Shown here one piece after another: positions 13,409 to 24,147 of a stretch of DNA of 64,000 bases. A program made the translations under genes and the position numbers. The notes under the pieces are model-generated. The model made no database searches, was not told the DNA's origin, and saw only the letters and a program-made list of their open reading frames with translations. Position 1 is the first letter of the stretch. The number at the start of each line of letters is the position of its first letter. Source of the DNA: Taxillus chinensis (taxonomy: Eukaryota; Streptophyta; Magnoliopsida; Santalales; Loranthaceae); NCBI GenBank assembly GCA_023512835.1, contig CM042087.1, positions 42,898,017 to 42,962,016 on the forward strand, read 5' to 3'.

Positions 13409-13900
13409 TTAAATTTGAGAGTGGCAAACCCTCTGTGAGATTTGGATACTGTAGTTTTCGTCGACACCTACAAATTAAAAAAAGGCCGCAAATGGTCCAC
13501 TATGGCCAAATATATGATAATTTTAAGACCTCACTTGAAATTACAACCCACTGAAAATAACTACAGTTCACGAAACTCAAAAAATTATAGATAGGAATAA
13601 TTTAATTCAATTTGATGATTCAGTTTGAGAAATAGCAGCTTCTCACCCGAATATTTATTTCTCAACCCAAATACCTATTTATCAAACCAAAGTTCATATT
13701 TCCTGAACTGAATATTTATTTTTCGAACCAAAATCTCTATTTTTCAAATCAAAATCCTTATTTTTCGAACCGAAGTCTCTGTTTTTCCAACCGAAACCCC
13801 TATTTCTCGAAATGAAGTCCTATTTCCCGTACCAAAATCTTATTTTCATGAACATAAGTTTTATTTTCTTGAACCGAAGTATTATTACATAAAATAGGAA
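13400..13900 (+). repeat. Repeat with 21-bp minisatellite, copy 2 (about 12 units)
   Basis: From about 13645 to 13890 there are roughly twelve tandem degenerate units of 20-22 bp, approximate consensus AACCGAARTCYCTATTTTTCG. Variation between units is high, so the array is old. The proximal part (13410-13600) matches, on the minus strand, the plus strand of 10740-10935, including GAGGGTTTGCCACTCTCAA and GGACCATTTGCGG. The two copies are inverted and about 2.9 kb apart. No protein is encoded. Confidence 0.7.
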
Positions 13901-15764
13901 GTATGGTTGAAATAAATTATTGAAAATAGCTACTAAAAAACTTTTACGCCAAATATATAATAAAATTTATAAAGGATGATTGAAGATACTTTTATTCACT
14001 TGAGAATTGGCATGAGGGGGGATCCAATTATTTTATCTAAAAAAAATCTTTAGCCAAGGCCAATAAAATTTGCCATTAATAAATTTGATAAACAAAATTA
14101 CTCTATGAGTATTAAACCCTTTTTCAAGTTTTAATTATTATTCACCTATCTTTTTTAAGCATTTATTAAGTTCAAAAATTGCAAAATCGTTGAAAAATGA
14201 AAAAATAAAACAACAGTAGCAAACACATAATTTAGTTCCGGATGATGTGACCACGGACCGCGCTGGGATGTTCTGTGACATGGAAGAGCTTTGTTGGGAA
14301 TCGAATCTATCCTGTAGCGGTCGTATGGAATTTTTTTTAAGTATGATTATTAAAAACATCAAATTTGGTTAATTTAAAAATATTTATAAGTAATATAAAT
14401 TTATTTTAATTTTTATTTAATGTGAAAATATTTAACACACCTTTCCATTTTCGTATTCATTTTAACAAGATGTGATTGTTTTCTATATATTTTTCCTACT
14501 CTTCTGATTTTCCCTATCTAAACAAGCAGCGCGTGAGGGACTATTGTTTGTTATTGATGCCACGTGCTTGATTTATCAATATATACGACTCACGTGCCTT
14601 CTTTTTTTTTTTTTTTGGTTGGTGTCACATATATTAGAAGATACCACTTTTTTGGGGGGCCATGTTCGATACTAGTGTTAGTTTTTGAATCGCCATACGA
14701 GGGCGCATGTGATGAGGGGGAATCTTGGAATACAGGCTTGATTGATGACCTCGCAGTATACTTATTTAAATTATTTAACCAATTGATAATTGCAGGACTA
14801 TCGCTTGGTAATGGTAGAGCAAAATTTATATAGGACTGCTTTATTTTTACTTGTAAATCATATTGTGAGCAAAAGTGGTCAACCCAATTTAATTCACCCA
14901 TAAAAAACAAATAAACTTATTAGATAAATGATGTAATTACTAAATTAACCGGTGAATGCTTTTTTATGAGAAATTTTCCTATAGACGGTATGCAAAATAA
15001 AAAATTTATGAATCAAAGCTAAAAGTTCATTACTTATGTACTTTCAAAATTCAATCCAAATATGTTTTTGATAACTAATTTGGTAGGGTGAGATTATATA
15101 TTAGATTTTGTATTATAGTTTGTGATGAGATAGGTGAAAATAATTTATATTTTTGTAACAATCGTGATAAAAAAATAAAATATTCTTTTTCAAGTATCAA
15201 ATATGTCATTAAAGTTCAAAAATCTATTGTTTTATAAATAAAATTTAATTTAATGTTCATTAAATAAATAAAATAAATTTTAAATTTAAACAAAACTCTA
15301 ACAAAACTTTTAAAACTCTAAAAGAAACGTAATTCAAGTTCAGCACTTTTTTTTTGTGTTTTAACACACGAGTAAATAAGGTTCAAATGTAATAAAAGAA
15401 AAGTTACATGGCATCGCCTTTACTGAAAAAAAAAATGTAATAGGACTGCATTTATAAAAACCTTATGGAGGGAAATTCCAAATATGGAGCCCCTGCATTG
15501 TACGCAATAGATTATTATTCTGTTAATAAATCTCATTCAAACTAAACATTAATTAATTCATACGAAGAATTTTAAACTATTTAGGATACCTGGGCTTGGT
15601 AGCCAATAACCAAAATTAAGGGCAGGAGACCCTAAACTAAACTAAAGCTACGGTTAAACATTAAGCAATAAAATCTTATTTAGGACTTGTGCGGATCATC
15701 ATTTTAGTTAATAGTAAAAAGACTAAGTTGGAAAAGCCTATCACGTTAGTTGATGTGATAACAT
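13901..15764. other. AT-rich intergenic spacer, no gene seen
   Basis: The 14564-14910 stretch gives overlapping ORFs of 89 and 106 codons on opposite strands, but neither has a recognisable domain, codon bias or splice context. The rest is A/T-rich with no features I can support. Confidence 0.5.
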
Positions 15765-16570
15765 ATATTAGGTCCGTTTGGTAGTGATTAATTTTGAAAT
15801 GTTGCTTTTGCTTATTTTAAAAGCTATTTGAAAATTTTAAAAATATACTTAAATTTTTTTTTTCTTCTCAAAAACAAAAGAAATTTTAAGGTTTCTTCTA
15901 AAATATGTTTTTTTAAAATGCAGTTTGAAAATTTTTAAATATTAATATTATCTTTTCATACCTTGGGTCACGATGAATTCATAAATCAATTATTTTGATC
16001 TAAATATATATTTGAGGCCATCAATAATTTATTGTATCTTTAGAGTATAAAGATAAATATATATTTCCTGCACACACTTAGCTTTAACACTAACTTTAAT
16101 TTAAATATGTAAACATAAACTTTATTTTGACATTTGTTTATAAAAAGTAATTTAAAATCATATTTTAACTCACAAACCATACACGTTTATACTCTGGCTA
16201 ACCTCACGTGATTGTGGTATAATATAGTAATTATGTGCATTTAGAAAAAGTTATTTGTAGCTGTGTAGAAAAAATTAACGGTTATAAAATAAGCACATGA
16301 GTGTTTGGTAATATATAACTTTTAATGTGCTTTAAATTTCAAAAGCATACGATAATTATTTAGTATATTAAAAATAAAATTCATATAAAGATTAAAAAGA
16401 TAAAAATATTATTTTTTATTGTAATATATTAAAAATAAAAATAAAAATCGTGTTCCATAAAAAAAGCTTTTTATAAGTACTTTTTATAAATTTTTCAGAT
16501 AACTTTTGATGTTTCTTTTTATAAAATAAGTGAAAGGAGTTTTCAAAAGGTATTGCTAAACTAACACTAT
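15765..16570. mobile_element. Candidate MITE / non-autonomous DNA element
   Basis: The left edge reads GGTCCGTTTGGTAGTGATT. The right edge, on the minus strand, reads GTTAGTTTAGCAATACC. Both follow the GTTTGGTA-type ends common in plant MITEs. The inside is A/T-rich, non-coding, and repeats words such as TTTATAAAAAG and AAAATAAG. The inverted repeats are imperfect and I could not fix a target-site duplication, so the call rests on general resemblance. Confidence 0.35.
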
Positions 16571-17160
16571 ATGTTCATATACAACAATAACGGTTATGAC
16601 TCAGGTATCCATGGATCCACACCTAACCCAACTAAACTTGATTAGCACGATTATTAAGCATTTAAAACAAGTTAAGGCCAAGTACACATTTACAAAAGTG
16701 TGGTACGTTTTGATACTTTTAAAATCAAATCTGGACCATTTTCACAATTACTCAATTATACTCATAGTTTTAAATAATGATTATGTATATTAATAAAAAT
16801 AATTTAATATCTTCTAATTATATTATGTAACATTGTTTAATATATATCTATAGAAGAAGGATGATTACGGGGTTGGCACCCGCACCCGCCCTAGCAAAAA
16901 TCCATTACGATTTACGAGACGGGTGTTACGATGGTGCATATTATTAAAACGGTTGGTTCGGGTCGGGCGGGGGGAGTAAGTGGGCAGGAGTGAAAGCACG
17001 TGACAAAAATACCGTACAGTATGATTGCATGCATTTGGCACGCATATGATATGGGAAGGGGAGGGGGGCCCTACGGCAGCACTCAAAGACAGACCCCAAA
17101 ATTTAAGATTTAAACCACCCCCCACACTTCCCCATTTCCCACAATCGCAGCCCCCTCAAG
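16571..17160. other. HMGR upstream region
   Basis: AT-rich to 16860, then a GC-rich block (16866-17010) with CACCCGCACCCGCCC and GGGTCGGGCGGGG, a degenerate member of the pyrimidine/purine-strand repeats scattered in this window. It is followed by about 100 bp with CACGTG (near 16998) and a C-rich stretch. Some of this may be distal HMGR promoter. No coding frame is supported. Confidence 0.4.
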
Positions 17161-17179
17161 CCCCGACCTGAGAATCACA

Positions 17180-17180
<1 letters not shown>

Positions 17181-17225
<45 letters not shown>

Positions 17226-17251
17226 AGAAGAAGAAGAAGAAGAAGAAGAAG
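17181..17251 (+). promoter_or_regulatory. Compound microsatellite overlapping the likely HMGR TATA box
   Basis: (AC)15 at 17181-17210 runs into (AT)7 at 17211-17224 and then (AAG)9 at 17225-17251, ending 59 bp before the HMGR start codon. The AT part creates a TATATATATATAAG string, a plausible TATA box, which would place transcription start in or just after the AAG run. I see no better TATA candidate in the preceding 150 bp. Confidence 0.5.
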
Positions 17252-17310
17252 CAGCCTCGCTCTCCAGTCTCCACCCCACTCCCACCTCCGTTGGCTCACC
17301 GGCGCGTGCC

Positions 17311-19939
17311 ATGGACGTTCGCCGGAAATCATCGAAGCCCAACGGCAGGGCGAACGGAGCAGCAATGACCCTCCGCAAATCCTCGTCCTCTCTGTCCCTC
17401 AAGGCGTCCGACGCCCTCCCCCTCCCCCTGCAGCTCACCAACATCAGCTTCTTCTTCCTCTTCTTCCTAGTCGCCTACTACCTCCTCCACCAGTGGCGCG
17501 AGAAGATCCGCAACAACGTCCCCCTCCACGTCGTCACCTCCCAAGAAATCGTCGCCGTCCTCTCCCTCGTCGGCTCCTCCATCTACCTCCTCGGCTTCTT
17601 CGGCATCAGCTTTGTCCAATCCTTCATCGCCCGCGGTTCCACCGACGACGCCTGGGACGTCGTCCCTGAAGTCGTCAAGGAGGACCGCCGCAGCGGCGTC
17701 CCCTGCGCACTCCATACCGTGGAACTCCCCGACGACGTGGTCTCCTCCAAGGAGGACGAGGAGATCATCACCTCGGTGGTGTCCGGAGAGATCCCATCCT
17801 ACTCCCTCGAATCCAAGCTCGGCGACTGCAGGCGCGCCGCGGGGGTCCGGCGCGAGGCGCTCCAGCGGATGACGGGGCGGTCGCTCCGGGGCCTGCCGCT
17901 GGAAGGGTTCGACTACGAGTCCATTTTGGGGCAGTGCTGCGAGATGCCGGTGGGTTACGTTCAGATTCCGGTGGGGATCATCGGCCCGCTGCTGCTGGAC
18001 GGCTGCGAGTACACGGTGCCGATGGCCACCACGGAGGGGTGCTTGGTGGCTAGCGCCAACAGAGGCTGTAAGGCCATCCACTCGTCTGGTGGTGCCACCA
18101 GCATGGTGCTCAGGGACGGCATGACCAGAGCCCCTGTCGTCAGGTTCGGATCAGCCACGAGGGCGGCTGAGTTGAAGTTCTTCCTGGAAGATCCTGACAA
18201 TTTCGACACCCTCGCCGTCGTATTCAACAGGTTGCTTTCTCTCCCCATCATATCATATCCCCCCCCTAATCTCACGTCTCGTGTTCATTTGATCGTTATT
18301 TCTGTTGATTTTCTATGTTAAATGGGTTGTCTGTTTACTGTTAACACTAAAGAGGTCTTTTTCCCATCCCTTATGTCACATCCTCCGACGATCTTGTCTG
18401 TTTTCTTCTTTTGGAACGGTTGTCTAGCTATTTACTGTTAAGATTAAAGAAGTCTTTTCACATCCCATGTCACATCTTCTTCGGGACGTTCTGTTTTTGT
18501 CTTCTGGGGCGGGGCGGGCGTAAATTATTGCATGATGATTTGTGTGTATATATATGTGTATAGGTATTATTAAAGGCAAATATTAAGATGAAACACAATG
18601 ATGTGAAAGCCATGCATGCTTTTCAATTATGAAACATTTGCACCCGCATTCAAATTTAGGCGACCATTTCTTATCATTAATTTTGGGTGGGATTGGTTTG
18701 TTTGGTCAAAAATCAAAATCACAGGTCTAGCAGATTCGGCAAGCTCCAGGACATTCACTGTTCTCTGGCGGGTAAGAATCTATACATGAGATTTACCTGC
18801 AGCACTGGTGACGCCATGGGAATGAATATGGTGTCTAAGGGCGTTCAGAATGTGTTGGACTTCCTTGAAGCTGATTTCCCAGACATGGATGTCATCGGCA
18901 TATCCGGTGAGCAGCTTAGCTGCTTAATTTAGACATTCAATTCCCACATGCCTCTCTGGCTTGAACTTGTGATTTTCTTCTTTTATATGACATGCTTCCA
19001 TAGATAGATAGAGTTTGCTAGCTGCATGCTCAGTACATTCTAATCGCCCCCTTGCAAACGCATCTTTTTTTATATTAAAAGTTATAAGATATTTAATGAA
19101 AATCTGTTTGCAGCACGTGCTGATTCGCATGATTGGTTGGTTTTCGATTTGCCCGCAGGAAATTACTGTTCGGACAAAAAACCTGCTGCCGTGAACTGGA
19201 TAGAGGGGCGGGGGAAGTCGGTCGTATGCGAGGCAGTCATCAAGGAAGAGGTGGTGACTAAGGTGCTCAAAACCAGTGTCGCTGCCCTCGTGGAGCTCAA
19301 CATGCTCAAGAACCTCGCTGGTTCTGCCGTGGCAGGTGCCTTGGGGGGGATTCAATGCCCATGCAAGCAACATCGTCTCCGCTGTTTTTATCGCCACCGG
19401 GCAGGATCCGGCCCAAAATATTGAGAGTTCTCACTGCATCACCATGATGGAAGCCGTTAATGGGGGGAAAGATATTCATGTATCTGTTACCATGCCATCA
19501 CTCGAGGTAATTAAGCATTGATTTATAGTTATGGGTTATGTTGAGAATACGTACGCGGCTCTGTTATCTATAGCACAGCTTTAGGCTTATAAATTTGTTA
19601 CTATACTGGTAATATAGTACGTTTTCCTAAGCCCGGGAATTAATGATACAAGCAGTGTATGAAGCTGGCTAACGAATGGAGTACTGTCATTAACAGGTGG
19701 GCACAGTAGGGGGTGGTACTCAGCTGGCATCCCAATCAGCTTGCCTGAACCTAATTGGAGTGAAAGGTGCGAGCAAAGAGTCTCCTGGTTTGAACGCGAG
19801 GACTTTGGCTAAAGTTGTAGCCGGTTCAGTTTTGGCTGGGGAGCTTTCGCTGATGTCAGCCATTGCGGCTAAGCAACTCGTGAAGAGCCACATGAAGTAC
19901 AACAGATCAAGCAGGGACATCTCCAAAATTGGCACTTGA
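17311..19939 (+). CDS. HMGR: 3-hydroxy-3-methylglutaryl-CoA reductase, four exons, frameshift in exon 3
   Basis: HMGR reduces HMG-CoA to mevalonate with two NADPH, the main control step of cytosolic isoprenoid and sterol synthesis, on the ER membrane. Exons are 17311-18230, 18725-18906, 19159-19506 and 19697-19939. The N terminus has two membrane spans (about residues 45-61 and 79-104), then a variable linker and the catalytic domain with [18 protein letters not shown] (catalytic Glu), DKKPAA (catalytic Lys), GQDPAQN (Asp) and a late LVKSHM (His). Exon phases fit except in exon 3: seven G at 19343-19349, where six keep the frame ([11 protein letters not shown]). As read, translation leaves frame near codon 430 and stops at 19422-19424 (455 aa), losing the Asp and His. 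With one G fewer it is 563 aa, the normal size. Conservation on both sides favours a sequence error or a very recent mutation. Confidence 0.93.
19343..19349 (+). other. G7 run with the HMGR frameshift
   Basis: Seven consecutive G in exon 3. Conserved protein sequence upstream is in one frame ([10 protein letters not shown]) and downstream in the next ([20 protein letters not shown]). Exon 3 is 348 bp, whereas 347 is needed to join exon 4 in phase. Confidence 0.9.
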
Positions 19940-20185
19940 AGGAAAGAGGTGTGTTCGTTGCTCTAGATCCAACTTGGGATGCCCATATCAGTGATTTTGA
20001 AATAAACGGGTACTCAAGTAAATCGTAAAAATATATATATATATATATAAAAAGGTGCCAGTATGCGAAACTGGGGAGCATATGGAAAGGCTATGGAATC
20101 GAGAAGAAGGCGCAGTTGGCATCCATGTGATCCTACTACTATCAAGGCTAAAGGTTGGGAGCCATGTGTTACATGCCTATCCTTC

Positions 20186-20221
<36 letters not shown>

Positions 20222-22994
20222 GTGGCTTTGTGTCAATGACTGTCCTCGTCCCGTCCGTCCTTTGTGTCAAGGCGCGGTCCAGGCCCCCCAGTGTAATGGA
20301 TCAGTAGTGGTCTCCAACTATGGCGGTGTTTTTTTTGCTTTTCTTTTCTGACGGTGACCTGTCTTAGGTGTTTTATGTTTGTGAATTTGGTTGTCGGGGG
20401 AGACCAGGCCATGGCCCTTTCCGTGATTTAGGCCATGGAAAAGTGTAGCAATGAATTATGATTTTCTTTATTTGTTTAATAGTTGGACTTCCGTGTGGGT
20501 TGTACCCGTTAATTAATGTGTTTTGTGGTCGCCCAATGATCCCCTCTTCCTTGGGACAGATCGCCGATGTTGAACCACTAGAAAACGTGAGAGGGAGGCG
20601 GGTGGAGGGAGGTGTTAGAGATATATTTTAGTTATATTTGATTATAATGGTAAAAGTTATGGTAAAATATGATTAAAATTATTTTATGATAAAATATTAA
20701 TAAAAGTAAAAATAAAAATTAAATATAGTTTTTATTTTTGTTTTAACTTATTTGTCAGCTTTGCATGGTAAAATTATTCCATCACCGGCGCCAGCTAGCC
20801 TAGTTATTCCCTCGGCTCTCCCGATCTCTTTGTTCGTTTCCACGCGTGTTGTCGTGGCTCTGAAGAAGGGTCTCTTTGGACGTTGTCGTGACAGCTATAT
20901 TGGGAAGCTTTGCTGGGATTTCATGCCTCGATAATAAGGTTAACTGGAATCTGGGATGTTTGGATTTTGGGATGATAAGGTTAACTGGAAAAAAATAGAA
21001 GTAAAGTAAAAATATTATTAATGTACCATCGAAGTATCATTAGTTATAATGTTATTGTAGCAAGCTAAAATTAACTTTAGCTATCCATTATAGCTTAGTA
21101 GAATTATAGATATTCTTATAATCATCCAATTATATGTTATTTTTTGCTAAATTTTAAATATACTTAATCTATTGTAAGTGTTCTAATTAGGTTTTAACCA
21201 AATAAGAATGAAGTAAAATAACAAAAAAAAAGCCTTTTGTTTTAATTTGCTTTTAGGCCTAAACTATTATAGGCTTGAACCATTGATGTTTGAATCATAA
21301 CTACTTAGACAAAAATCAATGGTGGCAAGTGTTCAGCATTTTTAATTTATTTTTCGATACTATCTTATCTTATTTTGTTTTTAAACCATTTTGTCTTTTC
21401 AAAAATACCAAAAATCTTGTTTTGTCACAATGAGTTCACTGGTTATGAAGGTTTTGTCTAAGTGACTACAATTACTTATTCTTCAATCTTTTTAAAAAAC
21501 TCTCATGAATTTTATTTAGAAAACAATGAAACAATGACTTAAGTGTCACTTTTACTTTTCCTAATAATACCCTAATCATTAAAGTATACATTCCAAATCT
21601 TTTCTTAAAATCAAACCTTTCTTGAAAACCCACTAAAACTTCTTATATTTAAATCAAAAATCAAAATAGTGTTAGTTTTTTCTATTTCATCAATCAGTCG
21701 AATTGTTTTCAAATATCGATTGTTATATTAAATATTCATATAGTGTGTGTTTTATCTGTAAATTTTAACAGTGATTAATAGTTAATTTTTGAGCAAATTT
21801 AATTTAAAAAAATGGAAGATAAATTAATAAATATTTATATTTTTTTAATATTATCTTACTTTCCTTTTCAAAAAATTATTTTAAACCTATTATCACATTG
21901 GTTATGAGTGTTATTGTCTAATGATAATAGATTAATTTATTCAACGATCTTTGTTGGAAATTGTCCAAGAATTCTATTCAGAAGATGAGGACTTAAGCGA
22001 CCTTTTCTCTTTAACCTATCTTAATAATACCCTAAACTTTATAGTATACATTCCAAGTGTAGATAAACTAAAAATTAAGTTAAAAAAAAAACAGGTAGAA
22101 CCTGTTATGTTTAAAATTAGTACAAAAATTTAATATCATTGAAGTGTTATCACTTTTTCACACGCAATGGTACTTTCAAACCTAGCATAAACATAAATGT
22201 TTTTTTTTTAACGTTTGGTATTAGATGTCCCACTATACCATTTTGAATGTAAAACTATTTTAAAAATTCAGGAAAAAAGGTGAGGATAATGATGATATAT
22301 TACAAGCAAATTTAATGTCATGTGTTTATTTTTTATTTAAGCAATATTAACATATCCTTGTCAAAAACACATTACCATAGATGTACTATCAATAGAAAAA
22401 GTATTATTGCAATTTTACCGTGTAAGCTACGCACACTATCAATTGATGTGACGACATGTGATTGGATAACACATCACTATAAGTCCAGTCATATGCTTTC
22501 ACATTAACTAGCAATGCATATAACTTATTTGATATGACTAAATATTGCAATAGCCAATAATTTTCCTTGCCATTTAGCAATAGCTGATAGTTTTTTCTGT
22601 CGTTTAGCAATGGCAGGTAATTTTTCCTAGTTAACATCACAAAAGTCGATTTGATTGATTCCAAGAGTCTATTTATTATTTACAAATCAATAATCAAATA
22701 ATATGATATTATTGTTTTTACTATCTACATGTGAAAAGTAAAACTTTACTACTTATTTGTGAAAAGTAATAAAATAACTCTTTATTTAATATTATAATAT
22801 TTGTTATCTCTCTTCGTTTTTTTTTTCACATGTATTAATATAGAATTTTTTTCAATTAAATTAAATTAAAATAATTATTATTTTAATCAAGATAAAAATA
22901 AAATAGAAATGAGTATTAGAGTTAAAATTATAAAGTAAGTAAAAATAGTATTCAAATATAAAAATAAAATAAAAAATTTATTGGAATTGCTCTT
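19940..22994. other. HMGR 3' flank and AT-rich spacer
   Basis: The first 500 bp are probably HMGR 3' UTR and flank. They contain a (TA)n at about 20032-20048 and (CT)14 near 20190-20218. Beyond 20600 the sequence is A/T-rich and I find no gene. A short ORF at 20752-20934 has no recognisable domain and starts at a non-ATG codon. Confidence 0.5.
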
Positions 22995-23425
22995 ATAGCT
23001 CGTTTGGTACGCGGAAATAAATTGGGATGAAATGAATAAGTAAGGAAATAAAATTGACACGAGAAATAGAATTGAATTTTTGATTACCTTTGATGTATTT
23101 TGTATACAAAGTTAAGAAAGGTAATGAATTAACACAATTACAAAAATATCCTCATTTATTTCTTATGGTATGCGTCGTCTTCATGGCCGACAAGCGATAG
23201 GGCAGCAGGGGCTGGATCTAGGGGAGGTGTTGGATTTGGGGCAATTGGGAGGGAGTCGAGACCTGGGCGACGGGACCGAGGGGATGGGGGAATGAATTTA
23301 TAATTATACGGAATATAAGATTGACATGAGAATAATTAACTCACTTTTTATTTGTATATGAAAAAAAATATAATTTTAATTTTTTAATTTATTTTTTTCG
23401 TCGCAAACAGCACTTAGTGTTAAGT
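22995..23425. mobile_element. Candidate MITE upstream of the small membrane-protein gene
   Basis: The left edge GCTCGTTTGGTACGCGG and the right edge (minus strand CACTAAGTGCTGTTTGCGACG) have the GTTTGG-type form of plant MITEs. Words such as GAAATAAATTGGGATGAAATGAATAAG and ATAAGATTGACATGAGAATAATT recur inward from both ends. A GC-rich centre (23170-23290) has no ORF. A target-site duplication was not found. Confidence 0.35.
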
Positions 23426-23611
23426 TGTAACACAGTTCTAGGTTCTCACGGGACAAGGATAGTAGATTAGCCGGTATAAGCTGAATTCTGTCCTTGTGTG
23501 GATAAGGATAGAGAATATGTTTTTCCTCCGATCCCAATTCTCGTGAACCCTAAATTATAATAATAATAATAATAATAAAAAGACATCAATACTCTCCCTG
23601 TCTCTAATGTA

Positions 23612-24147
23612 ATGGCTAGTTGGAGGAGAGCGTTCGGAAATGTAAGGTCTTTCATCGGCAACGCCACGGGCGGTCTTAGAGGCGGCAGCAGCTTCGCCTC
23701 ATGGGCTGTGGCTGGAACCTTGGCCTACTTCCTGTGGGTCAAGCCCTCCCAGGATCTCAAGAGAGAACAACAGGTACCCTCACACTGTCGGATTTTGTGT
23801 TGTCCTATCCTCTCCTCCTCGGAGACAGCTAGCTTCACGCGTTTTTTAATTGTGGGTATTCGCCAATTGCGATTTTTTTTTTGTCCCGTTCCCGCTTGTG
23901 TTGCAGGAAAGGGCGGCCATAGCCGCAGCTTCCGATCAATACCGTTATGTCGAGAAACGAAAACCTATCCCTGATCGTCAGGTATTGCCTTGCCCCTAAT
24001 TTATACTTTGTGTTTCAATTCTAAGCTCACTTTAGACACACACACACACACACACATATTATATATAATTGTTTTTTCTTCAACTGTTTTCAGGAAACTG
24101 GTTTGTTATACGGTAACAAGAACAAATCCAATAAATCCGAGGATTGA
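23612..24147 (+). CDS. Small single-pass membrane protein, 96 aa, function unknown
   Basis: Three exons join in phase 0: 23612-23773 (donor CAG/GTACCC), 23907-23981 (acceptor TTGCAG, donor CAG/GTATTG) and 24094-24147 (acceptor TTTTCAG), giving 96 residues. The N terminus is basic (MASWRRAFGNVRSFIGN), with a glycine-rich segment, then a short hydrophobic span (about residues 31-43, SWAVAGTLAYFLWV), a charged helix-like stretch (DLKREQQERAAIAA), then RYVEKRKPIPDRQETGLLYGNK and a lysine/asparagine-rich tail. I have the impression that similar proteins occur across land plants, but I cannot name the family. A basic N terminus followed by one span would suit a mitochondrial or ER protein; that is inference. 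The start is the first ATG after an AAT microsatellite at about 23558-23580. Confidence 0.75.

Noticed and set aside
13645..13890. CRISPR-like array
   Set aside because: Units are contiguous and degenerate with no spacers, in a plant nuclear context; it is a minisatellite.
17467..18081. 204-codon minus-strand ORF opposite HMGR exon 1
   Set aside because: Antisense shadow of a GC-rich exon; low-complexity Asp/Glu/Val-rich translation.
20752..20934. Small gene downstream of HMGR
   Set aside because: Starts at a non-ATG codon, no domain and no splice or promoter context.
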